Of a stretch of 9,684 bases of DNA, positions 1-6,136 are shown in pieces. The notes under the pieces were generated by a model that was not told the origin of the DNA, searched no databases, and saw only the letters and a list, made by a program, of their open reading frames with translations. A program made the position numbers and the translations under genes. Position 1 is the stretch's first letter; every line of letters begins with the position of its first letter. This DNA is from Clostridiales bacterium (GTDB lineage Bacteria > Bacillota > Clostridia > Lutisporales > Lutisporaceae): assembly GCA_012522255.1 (NCBI GenBank), contig JAAYKT010000231.1, positions 1-9,684 on the forward strand, in the 5' to 3' direction.

Positions 1-30
1 ACACATATATAACCAGCAGTTTAAAAAACA

Positions 31-813
31 TCATAATTGTATTGCAGATAGTTCGTCAAGATTATGCAAATATAACTTCTTAGCGGCTTTTTCATACGTT
101 TCTTTCTCTCCTGATGTATAAATGGTTAAGGTTCCACTACTATGGGCACTTGATAAATTGTTTTTTAATAAATAATCCCTTGTAGCTAAGGCTTGATGAT
201 ATCCGGGATCAATAAAATTCATTTTTGGGAAAAGATCAAGAAAAATATCATAAACTATCAAATAGTGAGTGCAAACCAATGCTATATTTTGGGCACCTTT
301 TTTAATTAAGCTGTCTATGTGACTTTTTATTAAACCTCTAATTTCAGGAGACATAAAATCACCTGAATCAATAAAGGTGGCAAGATTTCTACTGCTATCT
401 GCAATAATATTAGTATTCATATTTCTTTCTTTCGAAAGTCTTTGATAAACACCGGACTTAATCGTAAATTCCGTACCTAAGAAAGCCAGATCATCGAGTT
501 TTGACCTTGCTATATACTCAACGGTGGGATTAATTATATTAATTGTCGGAAAGCCAAAATAATTTTTATGCTTTTCTAATAATGCGGAAATTGTATTACA
601 TGCCACTATAATTAGTTTAACATCTTCTTTTTCCAGAAAATCGAATATTTTAGTAGTTAAGGACAGTATTTCTTCTTCGCCTTTGTTGCCATAAGGCACA
701 TTTTTACTGTCACCAAAATATAAAATGTCCTCGTTAGGTAATACATTTTGTAGACTTGCAACAACAGATAAGCCACCGATACCAGAATCCAAGACTCCTA
801 TTTTTCTATCCAT
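31..813 (-). CDS. murI: Glutamate racemase (Asp/Glu racemase family)
   Basis: Probable cofactor-independent racemase converting L-glutamate to D-glutamate for peptidoglycan precursor synthesis in the cytoplasm. The 260 residues are close to the usual MurI length (about 265). The N-terminal substrate loop DSGIGG is at 9-14, the PYG motif at 40-42, the first catalytic Cys (C72) in ACNT and the second (C181) in CTHY; both acid/base cysteines are present. GTEFTIKSGVY at 113-123 matches the family's central motif and IDPG at 201-204 the late one. The ATG is supported by AAGGGGG seven bases upstream. The second catalytic motif reads VCTHYLI where most MurI proteins have GCTHYPL, so this is a somewhat divergent member and an aspartate racemase or second paralogue is not excluded. 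It is not tightly coupled to the next gene upstream: 328 bp separate them. The family assignment is firm; the exact substrate is inferred. Confidence 0.88.
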   Translation of the reverse strand: MDRKIGVLDSGIGGLSVVASLQNVLPNEDILYFGDSKNVPYGNKGEEEILSLTTKIFDFLEKEDVKLIIVACNTISALLEKHKNYFGFPTINIINPTVEYIARSKLDDLAFLGTEFTIKSGVYQRLSKERNMNTNIIADSSRNLATFIDSGDFMSPEIRGLIKSHIDSLIKKGAQNIALVCTHYLIVYDIFLDLFPKMNFIDPGYHQALATRDYLLKNNLSSAHSSGTLTIYTSGEKETYEKAAKKLYLHNLDELSAIQL

Positions 814-861
814 CCTTCTGCCCCCTTATAGATTATATTAAGATTGCTCAAGATGAATGCT

Positions 862-891
862 TATATAACGTATGAAATATAACTAATTCAA
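862..891 (-). promoter_or_regulatory. Candidate proximal promoter of the racemase gene
   Basis: On the minus strand, TTGAAT (886-891) is followed after 18 bases by TATATA (862-867), 4 of 6 matches to the -10 consensus. Initiation near 855 would give a leader of about 40 bases to the ATG at 813. In DNA this AT-rich such matches arise by chance, so this is a suggestion only. Confidence 0.3.
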
Positions 892-980
892 ACTTGGCAG
901 AAAGGTTGTCCAAATTATTGTCTATTATTTACCGTTTTTACCAAGCTAACATCATTTTTCGTAATTATCTATTATATTCC

Positions 981-1010
981 ATACTAACACTTTGTATACT
1001 GTGGTGTCAA
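981..1010 (-). promoter_or_regulatory. Candidate distal promoter of the racemase gene
   Basis: A perfect TTGACA (1005-1010, minus strand) is followed after 18 bases by TAGTAT (981-986), a 4 of 6 match to the -10 consensus. It would give a leader of roughly 160 bases before the racemase start. The -35 box is better than in the proximal candidate, the -10 box no better. Confidence 0.3.
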
Positions 1011-1141
1011 TAACAGACAAAATATGATATGTTAGCCATATAGGTTAGTTGATGCTGTTCACATTATATCTCGTACATATTAGCAGATCATTGTATTTGA
1101 CACAATTACTAAAATTTTATTTATGGATAATTCTTAGTAAT

Positions 1142-1600
1142 TCATTTACTTTTACAACAGTTTTTCCTTGTACATACACGATTACCTGTTAACTTAATTA
1201 AATCATGCCCCTCATGTATTAAAAGCTTTTCCCTTAAATGGCCCGCACCACTCCTACATAGTCCAAAACCTTTCTGAGGAAGCACCCTATGTGTCGGTAA
1301 AAAATATGACACAGGATTCCTACCCAGAGCATTTCCCACCGCTTGGGCGGCACCGGTGTTGTAAAGGATTACGGCAATATCTTTGTATGTCGCAATCTTA
1401 CCGGGTTCTATACCACCTACTACTTTAAATACGTTTTGTTGAAACTCTGTAAAATCTGTAAAATCCAAAGGCATGTTATGTTTACCCGTGTCTATAAAAT
1501 TCATCGTTTCCTCAATAACAAGTTTTGTTTGGTGACTCTGCTTTTCTATATCATCAATGAGCTTTAGGTTTATACAATCTAAACCAGGCTCATTCCCCAA
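1142..1600 (-). CDS. Alkyltransferase-like protein (MGMT/Ogt fold, catalytic Cys replaced by Thr)
   Basis: Homologue of the O6-alkylguanine-DNA alkyltransferase DNA-binding domain. The domain starts near EFQQNVF (52-58) and keeps the conserved Tyr (Y72), the Asn of GRNP (N95) and the Glu of HEG (E130). The PCHR active-site motif is PTHR, with T103 in place of the alkyl-accepting Cys, and the arginine finger of the recognition helix is Gln (Q86, in GAAQAVG). Self-sacrificing repair is therefore not expected. By analogy with alkyltransferase-like proteins (Trp or Ala at this position) it may bind alkylated bases and flag them for excision repair; that role is inferred. The tail (C143, C148, C149) is Cys-rich. 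The coordinates start at TTG 1600, the first usual start codon, but it has no Shine-Dalgarno site. The frame continues upstream with residues typical of the family's N-terminal domain, for example SVAFTSKGIKYLS. The true start is probably near 1687, giving about 181 residues, unless the start has been lost. Confidence 0.8.
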   Translation of the reverse strand: MGNEPGLDCINLKLIDDIEKQSHQTKLVIEETMNFIDTGKHNMPLDFTDFTEFQQNVFKVVGGIEPGKIATYKDIAVILYNTGAAQAVGNALGRNPVSYFLPTHRVLPQKGFGLCRSGAGHLREKLLIHEGHDLIKLTGNRVCTRKNCCKSK

Positions 1601-1687
1601 GGATAGATACTTTATACCCTTAGAAGTGAATGCAACACTTAAAGAATCAGTTTCAAGAAAATCAATTATATGTTCTAAATTTATAAT
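1601..1687 (-). other. Probable in-frame N-terminal extension of the alkyltransferase-like gene
   Basis: The frame of the downstream gene stays open through this segment, to a TAG at 1715-1717, and encodes 29 residues including TDSLSVAFTSKGIKYLS, which resembles the beta-strand region that opens alkyltransferases. It contains no in-frame ATG, GTG or TTG. The ATT at 1685-1687 lies seven bases after the Shine-Dalgarno-like AAAGGAAG. Either translation starts at a rare AUU codon, or an earlier ATG has mutated and the gene is decaying. Confidence 0.55.
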
Positions 1688-1694
1688 AAGTATA

Positions 1695-1702
1695 CTTCCT
1701 TT
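1695..1702 (-). promoter_or_regulatory. Ribosome binding site of the alkyltransferase-like gene
   Basis: AAAGGAAG on the minus strand is the only good Shine-Dalgarno match for this gene. It sits seven bases before an in-frame ATT (1685-1687) and ten before ATA. No such site precedes the TTG at 1600. It argues for a start upstream of that TTG. Confidence 0.5.
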
Positions 1703-1782
1703 CTTTTCTTTTTTCTATATTATTATGCTTCAAATTTTCATTTTAATTTTATGGTATCAGATAAAACTTATTAAAAGTGAAC

Positions 1783-1806
1783 AAAAAAAACACTCACAAC
1801 TGAGTG
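1783..1806 (-). terminator. Rho-independent terminator of tRNA-Ala
   Basis: Read on the minus strand, a perfect 6-bp stem (CACTCA, loop GTTG, TGAGTG; 1791-1806) is followed at once by eight T (1783-1790). It lies 11 bases past the tRNA 3' end, the expected place for a single-gene tRNA transcript to stop. It also separates the tRNA from the alkyltransferase-like gene downstream. Confidence 0.85.
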
Positions 1807-1817
1807 ATATAAGATTT

Positions 1818-1893
1818 TGGTGGAGATGAAGGGGCTCGAACCCTCGGCCCCCTGACTGCCAGTCAGGTACTCTCCCAGCTGAGCTACATCCCC
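1818..1893 (-). tRNA. tRNA-Ala(GGC)
   Basis: A 76-base cloverleaf with encoded CCA. The acceptor stem GGGGATG pairs with CATCTCC and includes the G3-U70 wobble pair that marks alanine tRNAs; the discriminator base is A73. The anticodon stem CCTGA/TCAGG encloses the loop CTGGCAG, giving anticodon GGC, which reads GCC and GCU alanine codons. The T loop reads GTTCGAG. It stands alone, with its own promoter upstream and a hairpin terminator downstream. No tRNA 3'-end duplicate that would mark an integrated element was noticed nearby. Confidence 0.97.
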
Positions 1894-1949
1894 ATCCGCT
1901 TTTCAGGACAACTAACAATGATCTTGCTATAATTGTCGTAACAATTTAT

Positions 1950-1978
1950 ATAATAAGTTATTTGAAAGCATATTTCAA
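1950..1978 (-). promoter_or_regulatory. Promoter of tRNA-Ala
   Basis: On the minus strand TTGAAA (1973-1978), a 17-base spacer and TATTAT (1950-1955) make a near-consensus housekeeping promoter, with 5 of 6 matches in each box. Initiation near 1943 would leave a leader of about 50 bases before the tRNA 5' end at 1893. Confidence 0.72.
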
Positions 1979-1991
1979 CAGTTTTTATTAA
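1962..1991 (+). promoter_or_regulatory. Candidate promoter of the two-component operon
   Basis: On the plus strand TTGAAA (1962-1967) is followed after 18 bases by TATTAA (1986-1991), 4 of 6 to the -10 consensus. Its -35 box forms a palindrome with the -35 box of the tRNA promoter (TTGAAA, five bases, TTTCAA; 1962-1978), so the two promoters would be divergent and back to back. The leader to the regulator ATG would be about 140 bases. Confidence 0.35.
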
Positions 1992-2032
1992 ATTCTCAGA
2001 AAATACATTGCACCAGTTTTTTATGTAATAAA

Positions 2033-2082
2033 GTTACAATTTTAAATTTATATGAAAATGACCGAAAATAATGTTACAATTT
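2033..2082 (+). repeat. Direct repeat GTTACAATTT upstream of the response regulator
   Basis: GTTACAATTT occurs at 2033-2042 and again at 2073-2082, exactly 40 bp apart, or nearly four helical turns. A close copy, GTAACAATTT, is at 1938-1947 beside the tRNA promoter. OmpR/PhoB-family regulators often bind direct repeats in their own control regions, so these may be operator sites. AT-rich chance repeats are the alternative. Confidence 0.35.
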
Positions 2083-2138
2083 ATATACAAGTTTGCTTTA
2101 TTATATCTTTGATAAGTATATTAAGGGCAGGTGTTAAT

Positions 2139-2807
2139 ATGAAAATATTAATTGTAGATGATGAACCGGCTATTGTTGATTTGATAAAACTGAATTTAGA
2201 GCTTGAAGGTTTTGAAACGATAACTTCAAGTGATGGTTTTGATGCTATAAGGACAGCTAATTCGGAAAAACCTGACTTAATCCTCCTTGATATTATGATG
2301 CCCGGTATGACGGGTTTTGAGGCCTGCAAGACACTGCAAAGCCTTAATATACCTATAATTCTTTTAACTGCCAAGGATTCGATTCAGGACAAGCTCAAAG
2401 GGCTCGAGCTTGGGGCAGATGATTATATAACTAAGCCTTTCGATAGCAGAGAATTAATTGCCCGAATTAAAACAGTTTTAAGAAGAATTGATAAATTCAG
2501 CACCAAAGAAGATGCTATTACTGCAGGACCTATCTATGTCAATCCAATTGAGAGGAAAACACACATTGATGATATTGAAGTCTTTCTTACCCCAAAAGAG
2601 TTTGATTTACTTTTATTATTTTTAGAAAATCAGAAAAAAGTATTCTCAAGAGAGAACATTTTAGAATCCGTATGGGGCTATGAGTATATGGGTGATAGCA
2701 GAACAGTGGACATGCATATTCAGCGGTTGCGAAGGAAATTGGGAGATTATAGTTGTTTTATCAAAACGGTATTTACAATAGGCTATAAGTTTGAGGTGTC
2801 TGCATGA
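2139..2807 (+). CDS. OmpR/PhoB-family response regulator
   Basis: Cytoplasmic transcription factor activated by phosphorylation from the kinase encoded next to it. The 222 residues comprise a receiver domain (about 1-115) and a winged-helix DNA-binding domain (about 128-222). The receiver has the acidic pair DD at 7-8, the phospho-acceptor D51 in LLDIMMPG, the switch T77 and K99 in TKPF. The C-terminal domain shows the family pattern LTPKEFDLL followed by RTVDMHIQRLRRKLG and a wing ending IGYKF. I chose the ATG at 2139: it gives the canonical MKILIVDDEP start and follows AGGTG by five bases. An in-frame ATG at 2052 would add 29 residues that fit no receiver domain. The stop overlaps the kinase start (ATGA), implying translational coupling. 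The regulated genes cannot be read from the sequence; autoregulation through the upstream repeats is possible. Confidence 0.96.
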   Translation: MKILIVDDEPAIVDLIKLNLELEGFETITSSDGFDAIRTANSEKPDLILLDIMMPGMTGFEACKTLQSLNIPIILLTAKDSIQDKLKGLELGADDYITKPFDSRELIARIKTVLRRIDKFSTKEDAITAGPIYVNPIERKTHIDDIEVFLTPKEFDLLLLFLENQKKVFSRENILESVWGYEYMGDSRTVDMHIQRLRRKLGDYSCFIKTVFTIGYKFEVSA

Positions 2808-4216
2808 ACTTTAGAAGTAAATTAACCGCGCTGAATATTGCTGCTTTGCTGATAATGCTTGTAATATTAGGCCCTGTAATAACAAAAATATCAGATAATT
2901 ATAATCTGTCATCTATATTGAATTACCTGCAAAGCCAAGGTGAGTATGCAACTATTTACGTGGAGCAATACTCATTAAATAAAGCTAAAAATATATTTGA
3001 AGTACCGAGCGTCATAGAAAGCGATTCTCCTTATTTGACCTCATACCTGAAAAAAACTATAAAATGCAGAATACAGATTTTTAATGGCAACAGGCTGTTG
3101 GGAGATTCTGAGGATGTTTTTTATGAGAGCAAAAATATAAGGCCGGAAGTTGCTGAATCCTTTAAAGGCAACAGTGCTTATTACATTAACAGTAGCAATA
3201 AACCAAGAACACTATATTTGGCTATGCCCGTGAATATTGCAGGCAGATATAATTACTCTCTTGCATTCATATATGACCTTTCCGATGCAGACAAAATGAG
3301 AAACAATAATATTAATATATTTTTTATAACCAGTTTGCTTGCAGCTACTTTTACGGTTATATTAAGTATTCTGATTTCAAACAGAATCATTGCACCAATA
3401 AAAAACCTTACTGAAATTACGAAGAAATTTTCAAAAGGCAGTTTGATTGAAAGGGTTACAACTTATAACAGGGATGACGAAGTTGGGGAGTTATCTAAAA
3501 ATTTTAATGCAATGGCTGACAGCATAGAAAATATGATTTATATTTTAAAGGACGAAAAAGATAAGCAAAAAAGCTTTTTTGATAATTTCACACATGAAAT
3601 AAGAACCCCACTGACAACGATATTAGGTTATGCAGAATTATTGTGGAAAACTGATAATACTGAGGTAAAGGATAAAAGTCTGTTTCATAAAACAGCTGAA
3701 GGACAACGATTGCTTAAAATGGTAGAAAACCTTTTAGAATTGTCCCGGCTAAAGCAATATGACTTTCAAGTCAACAAAGCTGAAGTAAATGTGAAAACCT
3801 TGTTGGAGGAAGTATGTGATTCCATGTACTACAAAGCAAGGCGTTATAATATCAGACTAAATTTAAAGTTAGAAGAAATTCACCATTTTCTTGACGAGGA
3901 TTTATTTAAACAGGTTGTTATAAATATACTTGATAACAGTATTAAATATAGTAACACAGACCGTATAGATATAACACTAAAAAAAGAAGATAAAATAGAG
4001 TTATCAATAAAAGATTATGGAATAGGTATAGATCTTGATGTGTTAAAAAATATTTTTGAACCATATTATAAGGGTGACTATTCAAGAACCAGCAAAGTTG
4101 AAGGCTGGGGACTCGGGTTATCCATTGCAAGAGAAATAGTTGAAAAACACGGGGGCAAAATAAAAATTATAAGCAAGAATAGTAAGGGTACAGAAGTGCT
4201 TGTTGTTTTAGAATAA
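2804..4216 (+). CDS. Sensor histidine kinase with HAMP domain
   Basis: Membrane sensor kinase, cognate partner of the preceding regulator. In its 470 residues I see a first membrane helix (about 8-28), an extracytoplasmic sensor region of about 140 residues, a second helix (about 171-192), a HAMP linker (about 193-245), the dimerisation/phospho-acceptor helix with H264 in FTHEIRTPL, and an ATPase domain. The ATPase domain has the N box with N378 in INILDNSIKYS, the G1 box DYGIG (404-408), the F box FEPYYKGD (418-425) and the G2 box GWGLGLS (434-440). All catalytic motifs are intact. The sensor region has no signature that I can link to a ligand. GAGGTG lies five bases before the ATG, which overlaps the regulator stop by 4 bp. 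The lipoprotein gene follows at once, suggesting a three-part sensing unit. Confidence 0.96.
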   Translation: MNFRSKLTALNIAALLIMLVILGPVITKISDNYNLSSILNYLQSQGEYATIYVEQYSLNKAKNIFEVPSVIESDSPYLTSYLKKTIKCRIQIFNGNRLLGDSEDVFYESKNIRPEVAESFKGNSAYYINSSNKPRTLYLAMPVNIAGRYNYSLAFIYDLSDADKMRNNNINIFFITSLLAATFTVILSILISNRIIAPIKNLTEITKKFSKGSLIERVTTYNRDDEVGELSKNFNAMADSIENMIYILKDEKDKQKSFFDNFTHEIRTPLTTILGYAELLWKTDNTEVKDKSLFHKTAEGQRLLKMVENLLELSRLKQYDFQVNKAEVNVKTLLEEVCDSMYYKARRYNIRLNLKLEEIHHFLDEDLFKQVVINILDNSIKYSNTDRIDITLKKEDKIELSIKDYGIGIDLDVLKNIFEPYYKGDYSRTSKVEGWGLGLSIAREIVEKHGGKIKIISKNSKGTEVLVVLE

Positions 4217-4231
4217 TGTCACAAATGTTTC

Positions 4232-4238
4232 AAGGAGG
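4232..4238 (+). promoter_or_regulatory. Ribosome binding site deciding a TTG start
   Basis: A full AAGGAGG lies seven bases before the TTG at 4246. It settles the start of the lipoprotein gene against the ATG at 4216, which overlaps the kinase stop (TAATG), has no comparable site and would put ten extra residues ahead of the signal peptide. Confidence 0.85.
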
Positions 4239-4245
4239 TTCTGAA

Positions 4246-6096
4246 TTGAAAAAAATTTTATTAATTATATGCACTGTTATTTTATTATCCGGCTGCACTA
4301 TAAAAGAAAACAAACTGACTATAATTGAAAAGCCTGATAAAAACATTAATAAAACCGGCAGCCTTGATAAATGGCAGTTTGAATTAACTTCACAGAAAAA
4401 TATGATTGACAAAAATAAAGAATTGCTGCAAAAAGTTGATAATAATTATTTACCTTTAATAGTTTCTCCTGATTACTCCACAGTATTCGCAATGAAAAAT
4501 CTCAATGATTTAAAATATAATGAAAAAAACAGTAAAGTCATTATAGGCAATATGATCCAAATGATTGAGCTATTCGTACTAAAACCTTCTACCGGGCTTA
4601 AAAAAAGTTTGGGGAAATTTCCTGCAATAAAGAATTATCAATTTGATGAAAACGGTAAACAGTTGGCATTTATAGATGGTGAGGATAACGTTTATATTTA
4701 TAATTTAGAAAACGATACACTTCAGAACGTTTTGACAAAATACAAATATAGAAATTTTAATAGTATAAGTTGGTCTAAGGACAGTAAAAGACTGATGTTT
4801 GATAGTAGAATGATATTTGATATCGCCTCAAAAGAGTTCATTTCGATTGCCGTAGACAGTTATACTCCGTTTATTAAAAAGCAATATAATGATGAGACAT
4901 ACATTGTAGAAATGAAAAATAATAAATATGATAACATTGTAGCTTTGTATAATTTTGAAGAAAAGTCTTATACACAGATCGCTGACGGAATATATATGGA
5001 TTCCGATAATTTAAATATTCTTTACACTTTGGATAACTCGCAAGGTTTGCAAATAGTAAATCTAAAAACTTTTGAAAGCAAGGAAATTGAAAACGGCCCC
5101 ATCTATAATGCTAATATTCTAAAGTCTACAGGAGAAATAATTTACACAACTATAAACCCTCATTTTGAAGATGATGACAGATACTTGCTTGTAATAATAA
5201 ATCATGAAACAATGAAAAAGAAAGTCCAAAGGATGTGCACGCCAACATATTACCTCAGTCCTACAGAGGAAATGGTATATTTTATCAGTAATTATGGTGA
5301 AAATGAAATAAGTTATGACCTACTAAATACCTGTATTCATGGCAGTATTACCAGCAATGATGATGCAGACCTATCGAATATTAAGTCCACAGTACTTAGA
5401 ATGTTTCAATTGGACTACAATTTCACAGGTTCTTATGAAGAATATGAAAAAGAAGCCAAAAAGATATATGCTAATACTGAATATCCTTTGCCCCAAGAGG
5501 CCTTAAGCAATAAAATTATTGATTATAAACGGTTTAATACGCCGCTGCCCGGTAACCAAAAAGAATCTTATATGCCTCCTACACTGATTTTGGATAGTAT
5601 AATGATAAAAAATAATTACGCTTCTATTAATATTGGTAGATTTTTTATTAACTCTATAGAATTAATTAAGATTGAGAATGATTGGTGTATTGTAGGTTTT
5701 TCAACTCATCCGGAATCCCATGAAGTGAAAGAGGTCAGGGAAATGGTACAAAACCACATTAACGCAATAATAAAAGGTGATAGCAAGAACGCGTTAAGTC
5801 ACTGGAATGATAAAGAAGATGATGAATTCAGCAGCAATAACCGCAAAACGGTTCAAAACCTAATGAATATCAAGGATAAGATAAGTATCGAAATAGGTGA
5901 AGTTGAGTTATGGTCTATGAGTGATCCCCATAGGGCTGAATCCCCAGGCTCTGCTTCCGAAGCAAGAGTAAAGATCTTTGTTAAACAGGGTGATAGTATA
6001 AGCAAATACAAAATAACCCTCTCAAGAAGATATCAAGACAACTTTTCAATAGTATCCTGGGATATTGATCCCCTCAGTATTTCACAACTTTTTTAG
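4246..6096 (+). CDS. Putative lipoprotein with beta-propeller-like region, two-component accessory protein
   Basis: A secreted, lipid-anchored protein of 616 residues with no family that I can name securely. The N-terminus MKKILLIICTVILLSGC is a lipoprotein signal peptide with lipobox LSGC, so C17 should be acylated and the rest lie outside the membrane. Residues of about 70-365 contain repeated short beta-strand units with WD40/TolB-like phrases such as SWSKDSKRLMF (175-185) and YLSPTEEMVYF (336-346), suggesting a beta-propeller. The C-terminal part (about 380-616) alternates helices and strands and may hold one or two NTF2-like domains; this is inferred. It starts with TTG behind a perfect Shine-Dalgarno site and sits 29 bases after the kinase stop. 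The operon position suggests that it modulates the kinase from outside, as lipoproteins do in some Gram-positive systems, or that it is a target of the regulator. Confidence 0.82.
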   Translation: MKKILLIICTVILLSGCTIKENKLTIIEKPDKNINKTGSLDKWQFELTSQKNMIDKNKELLQKVDNNYLPLIVSPDYSTVFAMKNLNDLKYNEKNSKVIIGNMIQMIELFVLKPSTGLKKSLGKFPAIKNYQFDENGKQLAFIDGEDNVYIYNLENDTLQNVLTKYKYRNFNSISWSKDSKRLMFDSRMIFDIASKEFISIAVDSYTPFIKKQYNDETYIVEMKNNKYDNIVALYNFEEKSYTQIADGIYMDSDNLNILYTLDNSQGLQIVNLKTFESKEIENGPIYNANILKSTGEIIYTTINPHFEDDDRYLLVIINHETMKKKVQRMCTPTYYLSPTEEMVYFISNYGENEISYDLLNTCIHGSITSNDDADLSNIKSTVLRMFQLDYNFTGSYEEYEKEAKKIYANTEYPLPQEALSNKIIDYKRFNTPLPGNQKESYMPPTLILDSIMIKNNYASINIGRFFINSIELIKIENDWCIVGFSTHPESHEVKEVREMVQNHINAIIKGDSKNALSHWNDKEDDEFSSNNRKTVQNLMNIKDKISIEIGEVELWSMSDPHRAESPGSASEARVKIFVKQGDSISKYKITLSRRYQDNFSIVSWDIDPLSISQLF

Positions 6097-6105
6097 GAAA
6101 TGTTT

Positions 6106-6136
6106 ATAGGTCTCATCAGGCAATGATGAGACCTAT
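6106..6136. terminator. Hairpin between convergent genes, probable bidirectional terminator
   Basis: ATAGGTCTCATCA (6106-6118) pairs perfectly over 13 bp with TGATGAGACCTAT (6124-6136) around a 5-base loop. It lies 9 bases past the lipoprotein stop and contains the last codons and stop of cphA on the other strand. The position suits termination in both directions, but neither side carries a real T-run (CTTATAAATA on plus, AAACATTTCC on minus). An RNA-stabilising 3' hairpin is therefore also possible. Confidence 0.6.

Larger units (their letters stand above)
814..1141. other. Intergenic region upstream of the racemase gene
   Basis: A 328 bp AT-rich stretch with no credible coding sequence on either strand. 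It holds two weak promoter candidates for the racemase gene, listed separately. A 7-bp inverted repeat, TTACTAA (1106-1112) and TTAGTAA (1134-1140), lies just beyond the stop of the alkyltransferase homologue. It has a loop of 21 bases and no following T-run on the minus strand, so it is a poor terminator candidate. I see no riboswitch, T-box or small RNA that I can support. Confidence 0.5.

Noticed and set aside
1097..1126. Plus-strand TTGACA at 1097-1102 as a promoter
   Set aside because: No reasonable -10 box lies at 16-18 bases, and it would read only antisense into the alkyltransferase-like gene.
1106..1140. Inverted repeat TTACTAA/TTAGTAA as terminator of the alkyltransferase-like gene
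   Set aside because: The stem is only 7 AT-rich pairs around a 21-base loop, with no T-run on the minus strand.
1343..1567. Open frame of 74 codons on the plus strand
   Set aside because: It is antisense to the alkyltransferase-like gene, has no ribosome site that I can see and has the composition of a shadow frame.
1557..1829. Open frame of 90 codons on the plus strand
   Set aside because: It crosses the alkyltransferase N-terminus, the terminator and the tRNA 3' end on the opposite strand, and its translation is low-complexity, typical of AT-rich noncoding DNA.
1818..1893. tRNA-Ala as an integration site of a mobile element
   Set aside because: No integrase gene and no duplicated tRNA 3' end were noticed in the window; both flanks look like ordinary chromosome.
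2052..2138. N-terminal extension of the response regulator from ATG 2052
   Set aside because: The extra 29 residues do not belong to a receiver domain, no ribosome site precedes this ATG, and it would cover the repeat GTTACAATTT. ATG 2139 has a good ribosome site and gives the canonical receiver start.
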